A DNA stretch of 64,000 nucleotides from Corynebacterium bovis DSM 20582 = CIP 54.80 (GCF_030408615.1 NZ_CP047187.1:2108001-2172000), one strand, 5' to 3'. Positions 1 to 8,244 are shown, counted from the first letter of the stretch. The notes: generated by a model not told the origin, from the letters alone. Program-made: numbers and translations.

Positions 1-765
1 GGGCTCACCCTCGTCCAGGCCCTCCAGGACGGGGTGACCGGCGCCCCGGTGACGTCGTCGGCCCGGTTCTTCGAGACGATCCTCGGCACGGGGGCGATCA
101 TCTCCGGCATCGGCGTCGGCATCCGGATCATGGACCGGCTCGGGGTCACCCTCCCGCCGCTCGACACGACGGCGACGTCGACGTCGTTCGCGAACTCCAC
201 GATCCAGGTCGTCTCCGGTGCTGCGGCCGCGGCGTTCTTCTGTGTCGCGTGCTTCTGCGAACGCCGGGCGCTCATCGTCGCGTCGTTCACCTCCCTCGTC
301 GCCTCGGCCGCCTACTACTTCGTCATGTTGCCGACGGGCTTCGGCGCGATCGGCGGGTCCGCGGCGACGGCCGTGCTCATCGGCCTCGCCGGTGGTCTGC
401 TCTCCCGCCGGTACCTCATCCCGCCGCAGATCACCGCGATCGCCGGCATCACGCCGCTGCTGCCCGGTCTCGCGCTGTACCGGGGGATGTACGCCATGCT
501 GAACAACCAGTTCGTCGTCGGCTTCTCGAGCCTCGCGGCGGCCCTGGCGACGGCGACCGCGCTCGGCGCGGGCGTCGTCCTCGGCGAGTGGGTGGCGCGC
601 CGCCTCCGCCGGCCCCGCATCCTCCACATCGCCGACGGCATCCGCCGCCCGGGGACGCGCCGGAAGTCCCGGGTGCACTGGATGCGCCGCCGCCCCCGCA
701 CCCTGTCGAGCCAGTGGAGCCCCGACCTCGGGCGACGGCGTGCACGCCGTGACCCCGCCACGTAA
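1..765 (+). CDS. thrE: Threonine/serine exporter ThrE, C-terminal part (gene enters from the left)
   Basis: The reading frame is open from base 1 and ends at TAA 763-765, so only about 254 C-terminal residues are present; the true start lies outside the window. The visible part is strongly hydrophobic, with at least five membrane segments separated by short Gly/Ala-rich loops and a basic Arg-rich cytoplasmic tail of about 50 residues. This fits the membrane half of the ThrE family, which exports L-threonine and L-serine across the plasma membrane of corynebacteria. The assignment also leans on the neighbours: in C. glutamicum thrE lies just before the otsA-otsB-ipsA block, the same order as here. 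No gatekeeping N-terminal domain can be checked because it is cut off. Confidence 0.75.
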   Translation, partial: GLTLVQALQDGVTGAPVTSSARFFETILGTGAIISGIGVGIRIMDRLGVTLPPLDTTATSTSFANSTIQVVSGAAAAAFFCVACFCERRALIVASFTSLVASAAYYFVMLPTGFGAIGGSAATAVLIGLAGGLLSRRYLIPPQITAIAGITPLLPGLALYRGMYAMLNNQFVVGFSSLAAALATATALGAGVVLGEWVARRLRRPRILHIADGIRRPGTRRKSRVHWMRRRPRTLSSQWSPDLGRRRARRDPAT

Positions 766-808
766 GCTGGCGTGGTCACGCAACACAGTCTGAGAAGAGG
801 GAGTACAC

Positions 809-1171
809 GTGCCGCCGAAGGTCACCGACACCCGGGCCGCGAACGCCGAAGCACTGCACGCAGTGGAGGTCGAGACGGCTGAGGCCGCGCAGCGGATCGT
901 CGCGACGTACGCCGAGGACTTCCTCGACGCCACGACGATCATGTGCATGCTCGGGGTGGAGCCGGAGGGGCTGATCCACCGCCGCGTCCTCGCCGAGATC
1001 GAGGCGGAGAACGCGGCGTCGTCGGCGAAGAAGAAGACGACGAAGAAGGCCGCGAAGAAGAGCACGAAGAAGACCACGGCCAAGAAGACCACGAAGAAGG
1101 CCGCGGCGAAGAAGTCGACGGCGAAGAAGACCACGAAGAAAGCCACGAAAACCACACCGAAGAAGAGTTAG
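809..1171 (+). CDS. Small protein with histone-H1-like Lys/Ala/Thr-rich tail
   Basis: This 120-residue protein starts at GTG 809 behind a purine-rich ribosome site (AGAAGAGGGAG, 793-803). Residues 1 to about 70 form a compact, mildly acidic domain without a recognised signature. Residues about 74-120 are almost only Lys, Ala, Thr and Ser in repeated KKTTKKA/KKSTKKT units, like the tails of histone H1, bacterial Hc1 or mycobacterial HupB. It ends 4 bases before otsA and is probably co-transcribed with it; a small gene occupies the same place in C. glutamicum. The tail suggests nucleic-acid or polyanion binding, but the function is unknown. No signal peptide or membrane segment is seen. Confidence 0.75.
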   Translation: MPPKVTDTRAANAEALHAVEVETAEAAQRIVATYAEDFLDATTIMCMLGVEPEGLIHRRVLAEIEAENAASSAKKKTTKKAAKKSTKKTTAKKTTKKAAAKKSTAKKTTKKATKTTPKKS

Positions 1172-1175
1172 GGCC

Positions 1176-2645
1176 ATGGACAGCAGCAGTGATTTCGTCG
1201 TCGTCGCCAACCGTCTGCCCGTCGACCGTCGGGTCGACCGGGACGGCACCGTCTCCTGGACACCGAGCCCCGGCGGACTCGTCACCGCCCTCCGGCCCGT
1301 CCTCGAGGAGCACTCGGGCGCGTGGATCGGCTGGCCGGGGACCACGACCGCCGAGGACGAGGAGCCGGTGACGACCGCCGACCTCCCGCACGACAACGGT
1401 GTCACGCTCGTCCCCGTCGCCCTCAGCCCCGAGGACCACGAGGCCTTCTACGAGGGCTTCTCCAACGCCACCCTCTGGCCGCTCTACCACGACCTCATCG
1501 TCCACCCGGAGTACCGGCCCGACTGGTGGGAGCGCTACGTCACCGTCAACCGCCGCTTCGCCGACGCCGCGGCCGCCGAGGCCGCCGAGGGGGCGACGGT
1601 GTGGGTGCAGGACTACCAGCTCCACCTCGTCCCGGGGATGATCCGGCAGATGCGCCCCGACGTGCGCATCGGCTTCTTCCTCCACATCCCCTTCCCCGCC
1701 CCGGAGCTGTTCCGGCAGCTGCCGTGGCGCCGCCAGGTGCTCGAGTCGACGCTCGGCGCGGACGTCATCGGCTTCCACACCCCGGACAGCGCGTCGAACT
1801 TCCTGCTCACCCTCCGCGCCCTCGGTCACGACGTGACCGTCGAGCCGGAGATCGGCGACGGTGCGACGTTCATCCGGGGCGCACGGCTGCCGGAGGGCTC
1901 CCCCGCCGCCGGGACGGTCGAGGTCGACGGGCGCACGGTCACCGTCGGCGTCTTCCCCATCTCCATCGACTCCGCGCAGGTCAACGCGAAGGCGAACACC
2001 CCGGAGTCCATCGCCGCGGCGATGTCGCTGCGGCAGCGCCTCGGCTCCCCGAAGATCCTCATCGCGGGCGTCGACCGGATGGACTACACCAAGGGCATCC
2101 TCCACCGGCTCGAGGCGCTCGAGATGCTCCTCGACAACGGCGACCTCCGGGCCGACGACGTCTGCCTCGTCCAGGTCGCCACCCCCTCCCGGGAGCGGCT
2201 CGAGTCCTACAAGCAGACCCGGAAGCTCGCGGAGCAGACCGTGTCCCGCATCAACGGCAACCACGGCAGCCTCGGGCACACCGTCGTCCACTACACCCAC
2301 GCCGGGCTCCCGTTCGACGAGGTCGTCGCGCTGTACTCCGCGGCGGACGTCATGCTCGTCACCGCCCTCAAGGACGGGATGAACCTCGTGGCGAAGGAGT
2401 ACGTCGCCTGCCACTCCGACGGCTCCGGGGCCCTCGTGCTCAGCGAGTTCACCGGCGCGGCGACGCAGCTCACGGACGCCTACCTGTGCAACCCCCACGA
2501 CCGGGAGTCCGTCGGCGAGGCCCTCCTCGACGCCGTCCGCAGTCCCGCCGTCGAGCGCCGCCGCCGCATGTCCGCGATGTGGGAGCAGGTCCGGACCCAC
2601 GACGTCCACCGGTGGGCCCGGGAGTTCCTCGAGGCGCTCGGGTGA
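1176..2645 (+). CDS. otsA: Trehalose-6-phosphate synthase
   Basis: OtsA (489 residues, GT20 family) joins the glucose of UDP- or ADP-glucose to glucose-6-phosphate, giving trehalose-6-phosphate in the cytoplasm. Family signatures are present in order: the N-terminal VVVANRLPV glucose-6-phosphate loop, the HIPFP stretch, DRMDYTKG in the nucleotide-sugar domain, and DGMNLVAKEY near the C-terminus. Length is typical. The ATG at 1176 follows the Lys-rich gene by 4 bases. In mycolic-acid bacteria trehalose is both a compatible solute and the carrier for mycolates (trehalose mono- and dimycolate), so the gene also serves the cell envelope. The partner phosphatase is encoded two genes downstream. 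Confidence 0.96.
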   Translation: MDSSSDFVVVANRLPVDRRVDRDGTVSWTPSPGGLVTALRPVLEEHSGAWIGWPGTTTAEDEEPVTTADLPHDNGVTLVPVALSPEDHEAFYEGFSNATLWPLYHDLIVHPEYRPDWWERYVTVNRRFADAAAAEAAEGATVWVQDYQLHLVPGMIRQMRPDVRIGFFLHIPFPAPELFRQLPWRRQVLESTLGADVIGFHTPDSASNFLLTLRALGHDVTVEPEIGDGATFIRGARLPEGSPAAGTVEVDGRTVTVGVFPISIDSAQVNAKANTPESIAAAMSLRQRLGSPKILIAGVDRMDYTKGILHRLEALEMLLDNGDLRADDVCLVQVATPSRERLESYKQTRKLAEQTVSRINGNHGSLGHTVVHYTHAGLPFDEVVALYSAADVMLVTALKDGMNLVAKEYVACHSDGSGALVLSEFTGAATQLTDAYLCNPHDRESVGEALLDAVRSPAVERRRRMSAMWEQVRTHDVHRWAREFLEALG

Positions 2646-3103
2646 GGAGGCTCGTCCCGCTCCTCGTCGGCGTGCTCGCACTCGCCGGCTGCTCGGGCCC
2701 GGCGGAGTCCCCCCTCGGGGCGACCCGCTGGCAGGTCGTGCGGATCACCGACGACCCCGACCGCGCGACCCTCCTGCCGGACACCCTCCAGGGCCGGGTG
2801 TACCTCGTCATCGGCCGGGACACGTTCACCGGCGGGACGGGGTGCCTCACCTTCTCCGGCCGCGCGTGGTGGGCGGACGACGAGTCCCGGGCGCGGTTGT
2901 CCGACATGACCGTCACGCCGTCCCCGGGGCGCTGCATCCCCGGCGAGGAGGACACGGCGGAGCGGCTGCGGTCCGTCCTCGGGTCGGGGGACCTCGCGGT
3001 CACCCGGCCGGCGGAGCACGAGCTGAAGCTCACCCGCACGGACGAGCAGGTCGAGCCGTGGCAGACCCCCCGTTCGGTGGAGTTCACCGACGGCGCGGGG
3101 TAG
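2642..3103 (+). CDS. META/HslJ-like lipoprotein between otsA and otsB
   Basis: The GTG at 2642 overlaps the otsA stop by four bases (GTGA), so translation is coupled. The 153-residue product begins with a basic start, a hydrophobic stretch and a lipobox (ALAGC, Cys near residue 17), so it should be a diacylglyceryl-anchored surface protein. The body contains a RGRVYLVIG-type strand and a GGTGCLTFSG-like loop, resembling META/HslJ beta domains, with two further cysteines that could pair. A gene of similar position lies between otsA and otsB in C. glutamicum. A role in envelope stress or trehalose metabolism is only inferred from position. Confidence 0.8.
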   Translation: MRRLVPLLVGVLALAGCSGPAESPLGATRWQVVRITDDPDRATLLPDTLQGRVYLVIGRDTFTGGTGCLTFSGRAWWADDESRARLSDMTVTPSPGRCIPGEEDTAERLRSVLGSGDLAVTRPAEHELKLTRTDEQVEPWQTPRSVEFTDGAG

Positions 3104-3115
3104 AGTTCGGTCACC

Positions 3116-3133
3116 ATGACCCTCGAGCAGTGA
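3116..3133 (+). other. Possible leaderless five-codon upstream ORF before otsB
   Basis: A -10-like TAGAGT (3101-3106) stands nine bases before an ATG at 3116 that opens a five-codon frame (M-T-L-E-Q) ending in TGA 3131-3133, thirteen bases ahead of the otsB ATG. If transcription starts where the hexamer predicts, the mini-ORF would be translated leaderlessly and its terminating ribosome would release beside the otsB start. No good -35 was found, so this is a suggestion only. Confidence 0.3.
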
Positions 3134-3145
3134 GGACCCTTCACC

Positions 3146-3970
3146 ATGCCCCAGCGCCCCGCATCGGCCTTCGACAGTTTCACCGTCAGCGACGAGGACA
3201 TCGCCTATCTCGCGGGGGTCCCCTCACTGCTCGTGGCCTGTGACTTCGACGGCACGCTCGCGGAGTTCACCGACGAGCCGAACACGGCCCGCGCGGTGCC
3301 GGGGGCGATGGACGCGCTGCGCGACCTCGCGGCCCTGCCGGGGACGACGGTGTGCGTGCTGTCCGGCCGGGACCTGGGCCAGCTCCAGACCGTCACCGAG
3401 CTGCCGGCGCTCCGCGAGCCCGGGGAGGACGACATCCTCCTCGTCGGCAGCCACGGCGCCGAGCCCGCCGTCGACGGCGGGGTGACGCTCACCGACGACC
3501 AGAAGTCCCTCCTCGCCGACCTCGGGGCGGAGGCGGAGCGCCAGGCCGCCCGCGACGAGGGGATGTGGGTCGAGTACAAGACCTTCGCCGTGGGCCTCCA
3601 CGAGCGCACGGCCCTCGACTTCTCCATCGCCGAGGAGGCGATGCAGGCCTTCCACGACGTCGCCGCGCAGCGCGAGGGCACGACGATCACGTGGGGCAAG
3701 GACATCCTCGAGGTCGCGGTCGACGGCACGACGAAGGGCTCGTACGTCCGCCACCTCCGCGAGGAGCTGGGGGTCGACGCGGTGCTCTTCATCGGTGACG
3801 ACGTCACCGACGAGACGGCCATGGAGGTGCTCGACCAGGGGGAGGACACGGAGGCCCGCCCGGACATGGGCGTGCGCGTCGGCTTCGGCGCGACGGCCGC
3901 GCAGCGGCGCGTCGAGTCCCCGACGGACACCGCGGCCCTGCTCCGCCGCCTCGCGGACGCCCGGGGCTGA
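3146..3970 (+). CDS. otsB: Trehalose-6-phosphate phosphatase
   Basis: OtsB (274 residues) removes the phosphate from trehalose-6-phosphate to release trehalose. It is a HAD-superfamily enzyme: the nucleophile motif CDFDGTL is near residue 32, the LSGRD motif follows, and the FIGDDVTDE metal-binding motif lies near residue 213. The ATG at 3146 follows a 42-base gap after the lipoprotein gene that contains a -10-like element and a five-codon ORF. The TGA stop (3968-3970) directly abuts the stop of the convergent LacI-type gene (TGA followed by TCA), leaving no room for a terminator. Together with OtsA it completes the two-step trehalose pathway. Confidence 0.95.
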   Translation: MPQRPASAFDSFTVSDEDIAYLAGVPSLLVACDFDGTLAEFTDEPNTARAVPGAMDALRDLAALPGTTVCVLSGRDLGQLQTVTELPALREPGEDDILLVGSHGAEPAVDGGVTLTDDQKSLLADLGAEAERQAARDEGMWVEYKTFAVGLHERTALDFSIAEEAMQAFHDVAAQREGTTITWGKDILEVAVDGTTKGSYVRHLREELGVDAVLFIGDDVTDETAMEVLDQGEDTEARPDMGVRVGFGATAAQRRVESPTDTAALLRRLADARG

Positions 3971-5038
3971 TCACCGCGGGGGCGCGACCGTCCGGCCCGG
4001 CCGGAACCGCGTCCCCAGGAGCCGCCGGCGCGGCGGCTCCTCCCCGTCGAGCAGCGCGAACAGGGCGCGCCCGGACGCGAGGCCCTTCTCCCGGCTCGGC
4101 TGGACGACCGTCGTCACGCCCCGGGCCACGGCGCGCGGGATGCCGTCGAACCCTGTGACGGACAGGTCCCCGGGGACGTCGAGCCCCCGCTCCCCGGCGA
4201 CGTCGAGGACGCCGAGCGCCATGGAGTCCGTCGTGCACACGACCGCGGTGAGGTCCGGGTGCGCGTCGAGCAGTTCCCGGGCGGCGTCCCGCGCCGTCTC
4301 CGGGGTGTTGATGTGCCGCTCGACGACGGGCACGTCGACGACCCCGGCGGCCGCGAGCTCCGCGAGCGCCCCCTCGACCCGCGACCGCTGGACGTGCATC
4401 TGCGCCGCCGCGAGCCGCTCCGGGCCGACGGGCCCGTTGTTCGGCTCCCGGGCGAGCCGGATGCACAGGACGCCGACCCGGCGGTGGCCCGCGTCGACGA
4501 GGGCCCGGACGGCGGGGCGGACGGCCTCCCGGTCGTCGATGCCGACGAAGGTGAGGTCGTGGCCGTCGGCGGGCTGGTCGCAGACCACCGTGGGCACCCC
4601 CCGGCCCCGGACCGCGGCGAGGAAGGGGTCGTCGGCGGCGACGGAGTAGACGATGAACCCGTCGACGGCCGCCTGGTTGACGAGGGCGGCCGCCCGGCCG
4701 TCGCCCTGGGTCTCCGCCCCGGCGGGGACGAGGAGCATGGACGTGTCCCGGCCGCTGCACGCGACGGACACCCCGGACATGAACTCGAGCGACGCCTGGT
4801 CCTCGAAGGCGTAGGTGAGGTCCTCGGTGAGCAGGACGCCGAGCGCCCCGGCGTGGCGGGTGCGCAGGGACCGCGCGGTGGGGTCCGGGCCCGGGTACCC
4901 GGCGCGCTCGGCGGCCGCGAGGATCCGCGCGCGGAGGCTCTCGGAGAGCTGGTCCGGGCGGTTGTAGGCGTTGGAGACGGTGGTGCGGGACACACCGAGT
5001 TCCGCGGCGAGCGACGCGAGGGTTCTGGGGGTGTTCAC
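3971..5038 (-). CDS. ipsA: LacI-family regulator, IpsA-like
   Basis: This 355-residue regulator has a LacI-type N-terminal helix-turn-helix (residues about 5-50, with SRTTVSNAYNRP in the recognition region) and a periplasmic-binding-protein-like effector domain. It starts at GTG 5038. In C. glutamicum the LacI gene in exactly this position, next to otsB, encodes IpsA, which senses myo-inositol and controls inositol-phosphate synthase and thereby mycothiol and phosphatidylinositol supply. The recognition helix and position fit, so the name is given by synteny; specificity is not proved. It is convergent with otsB, with stop codons touching. Its promoter must lie in the 75 bases shared with the divergent zinc transporter. 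Confidence 0.75.
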   Translation of the reverse strand: MNTPRTLASLAAELGVSRTTVSNAYNRPDQLSESLRARILAAAERAGYPGPDPTARSLRTRHAGALGVLLTEDLTYAFEDQASLEFMSGVSVACSGRDTSMLLVPAGAETQGDGRAAALVNQAAVDGFIVYSVAADDPFLAAVRGRGVPTVVCDQPADGHDLTFVGIDDREAVRPAVRALVDAGHRRVGVLCIRLAREPNNGPVGPERLAAAQMHVQRSRVEGALAELAAAGVVDVPVVERHINTPETARDAARELLDAHPDLTAVVCTTDSMALGVLDVAGERGLDVPGDLSVTGFDGIPRAVARGVTTVVQPSREKGLASGRALFALLDGEEPPRRRLLGTRFRPGRTVAPPR

Positions 5039-5079
5039 CGGTCCGACGATAGTCCCCCTCCCCCGGGCCGCCTATTTTT

Positions 5080-5094
5080 TGACACTAATTATCA
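5080..5094. promoter_or_regulatory. AT-rich palindrome before the zinc transporter, candidate Zur box
   Basis: The 15-mer TGACACTAATTATCA is an imperfect inverted repeat (TGA...TCA arms, 5 of 7 symmetric pairs) in otherwise very GC-rich DNA. It overlaps a -35-like TTGACA (5079-5084), with TACGGT (5102-5107) 17 bases further as a possible -10. Zur boxes of actinobacteria are AT-rich palindromes of this general form, and the gene downstream is a metal-binding protein. A repressor bound here would block the promoter. Confidence 0.5.
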
Positions 5095-5113
5095 GTAGAC
5101 GTACGGTGGCTCC

Positions 5114-5962
5114 ATGACCACAGCACGCCTGGCCCGGGCCACGACAGCGGTGCTCGGCACCCTCGCCCTCCTCACCGCCTGCTCGCAGGGCGGCACCGAC
5201 GACACGAAGACCGTCACGGTCGTCGCCTCGACCTCCCTGTGGGGCGACCTCGCGCAGGCCGTCGTCGCCGGGCACGACGGCGTCACCGTGTCGAGCGTCA
5301 TCAGCGGCACGCAGGACGACCCCCACGAGTACGAGCCGAGCGCCCGCGACCTCGCGTCCGTCCGCGACGCCGACATCGCCGTCGCCAACGGCGCGGGCTA
5401 CGACACGTGGTTCAGCGAGGCCGCCGGCGACGACACCGAGCTCGTCTCCGCCCTCCCCGCCGACGACGACGGCACGAACCCCCACGTGTGGTTCGACCTC
5501 GACACGACCTCCCACCTCGCCGACCACCTCGCCGTCGCCCTCCACGCCCGCGACGACGCGATCCCCGACCGGGCGACCGAGGTCACCCGCCGGATCGACG
5601 AGCTGAAGACCCGGGCCGCCCAGCTGCCCGCCGGCGCGGCCCTGCTCACCGAGCCCGTCGCCGCCGACCTCATCGAGGGCACGCCGCTGCGCAACGTCAC
5701 CCCCGAGGGCTACGCCCACGCCACCCTCGCCGAGGCGGAGCCCTCCGCCGCGGACATCGACGCCGCCCGCCGGCTCATCGAGGACGGCACGGTGACGGTC
5801 CTCGTCACGAACCGCCAGTCGGAGTCGCCGGCCGCCGCGCAGCTCACGAAGGCCGCGGAGGCCCGGGGCGTGCGCATCGTCAACGTCAACGAGACCCCCG
5901 ACGAGGGCCAGGACTACTTCGGCTACGTCGGCGCCGTCCTCGACGGCCTCGCCGGCCGGTGA
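5114..5962 (+). CDS. Zinc/manganese ABC transporter, metal-binding lipoprotein (ZnuA-like)
   Basis: This 282-residue cluster A-I solute-binding protein has a lipoprotein signal ending in LLTAC (Cys near residue 19), so it is anchored outside the membrane. Histidines likely to bind metal occur in DPHEYEPS (about residue 75), NPHVWFDLDT (about 124) and YAHATLAEAEPS (about 200). A long His/Asp-rich loop, common in true ZnuA proteins, is short here. It is the first gene of a three-gene operon and overlaps the ATPase gene by four bases. In C. glutamicum the homologous operon at this place is under Zur control. The predicted start of transcription falls almost on the ATG, so the mRNA may be leaderless. 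Confidence 0.88.
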   Translation: MTTARLARATTAVLGTLALLTACSQGGTDDTKTVTVVASTSLWGDLAQAVVAGHDGVTVSSVISGTQDDPHEYEPSARDLASVRDADIAVANGAGYDTWFSEAAGDDTELVSALPADDDGTNPHVWFDLDTTSHLADHLAVALHARDDAIPDRATEVTRRIDELKTRAAQLPAGAALLTEPVAADLIEGTPLRNVTPEGYAHATLAEAEPSAADIDAARRLIEDGTVTVLVTNRQSESPAAAQLTKAAEARGVRIVNVNETPDEGQDYFGYVGAVLDGLAGR

Positions 5963-6561
5963 CCGCACCGGTCCTCTCCCTCCGGGACGCCGCGGTCGCC
6001 CCGCTGTGGGAGCACCTCGACCTCGACGTCGCCCCCGGTGAGTGGGTCACGGTGCTCGGCCCGAACGGGGCCGGGAAGACGACGCTGCTCCACGTCGTCC
6101 TCGGCACCCGCCGGCTCACGGCCGGCACGGTGACGACCCGGGGGCGGGTGGGCTACATCCCCCAGCAGCGCATGATGGGCGCGGACATCCCGTTGCGCGC
6201 CCGCGACCTCGTCGGACTCTCCGCCGGGCACGGGGTGCTGCACCGGCGGCGCCCCGCCCCGGGGACGGTCGACGCCGCCCTCGCCGCGGTCGGGGCGCTC
6301 GGGTACGCGGACCGGCGCGTGGGTGTGCTCTCCGGCGGGCAGCAGCAGCTCGTCCGGCAGGCCCAGGCGCTCGTCGACGACCCCGACCTGCTCCTGTGCG
6401 ACGAGCCGCTGCTCAGCCTCGACGTCCGCGCCCAGGCGGAGACCGTCGCCCGGCTCGACCGGCGGCGGCGGGAGCACGGCACGGCCGTCGTGTGCGTCAC
6501 GCACGGCGTCGAGCCCGTCCGGGCGGTCACCGACCGCGTCGTCCGCCTCGGGGAGGTGTGA
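5959..6561 (+). CDS. Zinc/manganese ABC transporter, ATP-binding protein
   Basis: The GTG at 5959 overlaps the stop of the binding-protein gene (GTGA). The 200-residue protein carries the full ATPase set: Walker A GPNGAGKTT (about residue 34), Q-loop IPQQR, signature LSGGQQQL, Walker B LLLCDEP and switch histidine in VTHG. It is at the short end for ZnuC-like subunits (commonly 220-260), and the C-terminal extension is missing. It powers import through the permease encoded three bases downstream. Confidence 0.93.
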   Translation: MTAPVLSLRDAAVAPLWEHLDLDVAPGEWVTVLGPNGAGKTTLLHVVLGTRRLTAGTVTTRGRVGYIPQQRMMGADIPLRARDLVGLSAGHGVLHRRRPAPGTVDAALAAVGALGYADRRVGVLSGGQQQLVRQAQALVDDPDLLLCDEPLLSLDVRAQAETVARLDRRRREHGTAVVCVTHGVEPVRAVTDRVVRLGEV

Positions 6562-6564
6562 GCC

Positions 6565-7398
6565 GTGGACCTGCTCGGCGTGGACTTCGTCCAGCACGCG
6601 ATCCTCGCGTCGCTGCTGCTCGGCATCGTCTCCGGGGCGCTCGCCCCGCTCATCGTCATGCGGCGGATGAGTTTCGCCGCGCACGCGACGGGGGAGCTCG
6701 CGCTCATGGGCGCGGCGGCGGCGCTCCTGCTCGGGGTGAGTGTCTCGGCGGGGGCGATGCTCGGGGCGGTCCTCGCGGCGGTCGTCCTCGCGCTGCTGGG
6801 GATGCGGGAGCAGGACTCGACGGTCGCGGTGGTCCTCGCGTTCGGCACCGGGCTGTCGGTGCTGTTCATCTACCTGTACCCGGGGCGCTCGTCGCGGGCG
6901 ATGTCGCTGCTCACAGGCCAGATCGTGGGGGTGTCCGGGCCGACGCTGGGGGTGTTGGCGGTGGTGACGGTCGTCGTCGTGGTCGTCGTCGCCCTCCTGT
7001 GGCGGCCGCTGCTCTACGCGACGGTCGACCCGGTGCTCGCCGCGGCGGCCGGGGTGCCGGTGCGGCTCCTCGCCGTCGTCTTCGCCGCGCTGCTGGGGGT
7101 CGTCGCGTCCCAGGGGGTGCAGATCGTCGGGGCGCTGCTGCTCATGGCGCTGCTCATCACGCCCGGGGCGGCGGCGGTGCGGGTGACGTCGAACCCGGTC
7201 GTCGCGGTCCTGCTCAGCGCGGTCTTCGCGACGGTCTCCGCGGTCGGCGGGCTCGTCGCCTCCCTCGCCCCGGGGCTGCCGGTGAGCCCGTTCGTCACGA
7301 CGATCTCGTTCGTCATCTACCTCGCGTGCCGCGGTGTCGCAGCGTGGCGAGACCGACGAGGGCTGCCCCGACCACGATCCACGCGACGAGCACGGTGA
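6565..7398 (+). CDS. Zinc/manganese ABC transporter, permease
   Basis: This 277-residue integral membrane protein has about eight or nine hydrophobic segments, the layout of the ABC-3 permease family (ZnuB, MntB). It starts at GTG 6565, three bases after the ATPase gene. The region around VTSNPVVAVL resembles the coupling-helix area of these permeases. The last 86 bases overlap the 3' end of the convergent gene on the minus strand; the overlapped part encodes the final membrane segment's end and a basic tail. It completes a binding protein-ATPase-permease operon for Zn or Mn uptake. Confidence 0.92.
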   Translation: MDLLGVDFVQHAILASLLLGIVSGALAPLIVMRRMSFAAHATGELALMGAAAALLLGVSVSAGAMLGAVLAAVVLALLGMREQDSTVAVVLAFGTGLSVLFIYLYPGRSSRAMSLLTGQIVGVSGPTLGVLAVVTVVVVVVVALLWRPLLYATVDPVLAAAAGVPVRLLAVVFAALLGVVASQGVQIVGALLLMALLITPGAAAVRVTSNPVVAVLLSAVFATVSAVGGLVASLAPGLPVSPFVTTISFVIYLACRGVAAWRDRRGLPRPRSTRRAR

Positions 7399-8224
7399 CG
7401 GCGTGGGTCATGCCGTTGCCGTCGAAGTAGGCGACGGAGCGGACGGCGGTGCCCGCCGCGCCGATGGGCATAGCCTGGCCGACCGCGCCCCACGGGGCCG
7501 GCAGCCACTGCCACCCGGTGGCCATGCCGGACAGCGGGTTGGACACGAACAGGGTGAGCACCGCGCCGAGGGCGAGCCCGGGGACGCCGAGGAGCGCCTC
7601 GAGGCCGAGGACGACCATCGACGTCGCGGCGATGCCGACGGCGAGGACGGCCGCGAGCTCCGCGTAGCTGCCGCCGACGGCGTCGAAGCCGAACTGGAGG
7701 ATCGCCGCGAGGGCGAGGCCGCCGAGGACGGAGAAGGCGAGGGAGCCGATGACGCGCAGGGCGTAGCGCCGCTTCATCGTGAAGGACAGGACGGCCGCCG
7801 AGGCCATGCCGCCGAAGGCGAGCGGGAGGGCGAGGACGGTGAGGGCGGTCCCGCCGGGGTCGCCCGCGGCGAGCGGCGCGACCTCGTCGTAGGTCACGTG
7901 GGTGCCGTGCGCCGCGAGACCGGAGCCGACGCCCGTGAGGAGCGTCGGGTAGGGCTGGCCGGCGCCGGTGGCGGTGACGACGGTCGCGCCGTCGGGGCCG
8001 AGGGCGACGCCGCCGACGGCGTCGCGGTGGCGCACGGCCTCACGGACCTCGTCGAGTGAGCCGTACGTCCGGACGTCGAGGTCCCCGGGCAGGGAGTCGG
8101 TGCCGCTCACGGCGACGGGCACGTCCGTGGGACCGGAGTTCAGCGAGGGGGCGAGGAAGGCCAGCAGCATGAGGCACAGGGCTGCGGTGAGGGCGGCGAC
8201 GAGCGCCGCGAGCGTCCGTTTCAT
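7313..8224 (-). CDS. Six-segment membrane protein with large outer loop (ABC-2/YhgE-like)
   Basis: The ATG at 8224 follows a good ribosome site (CAGGAG); 303 residues result. There is one N-terminal membrane helix (about residues 5-28), an extracytoplasmic domain of about 110 residues, then five closely packed helices to the C-terminus. This resembles ABC-2-type or YhgE/Pip-like membrane proteins that often sit beside TetR repressors. No ATPase gene is adjacent. The gene is divergent from a TetR regulator, with two palindromic operators between them, so it is probably the regulator's target and may take part in efflux. The last helix is encoded by DNA antisense to the zinc permease gene. Confidence 0.75.
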   Translation of the reverse strand: MKRTLAALVAALTAALCLMLLAFLAPSLNSGPTDVPVAVSGTDSLPGDLDVRTYGSLDEVREAVRHRDAVGGVALGPDGATVVTATGAGQPYPTLLTGVGSGLAAHGTHVTYDEVAPLAAGDPGGTALTVLALPLAFGGMASAAVLSFTMKRRYALRVIGSLAFSVLGGLALAAILQFGFDAVGGSYAELAAVLAVGIAATSMVVLGLEALLGVPGLALGAVLTLFVSNPLSGMATGWQWLPAPWGAVGQAMPIGAAGTAVRSVAYFDGNGMTHAVTVLVAWIVVGAALVGLATLRHRGTRGR

Positions 8225-8244
8225 GGGGGACTCCTGTAGAATAG

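Noticed and set aside
939-2681. Long open frame antisense to otsA, and similar ones opposite clpC, groEL, the HpaD gene and the NRPS-like gene
   Set aside because: In DNA this GC-rich, antisense frames stay open by codon bias. Their translations are Arg/Gly/Val-rich without domains, while the sense frames carry complete families.
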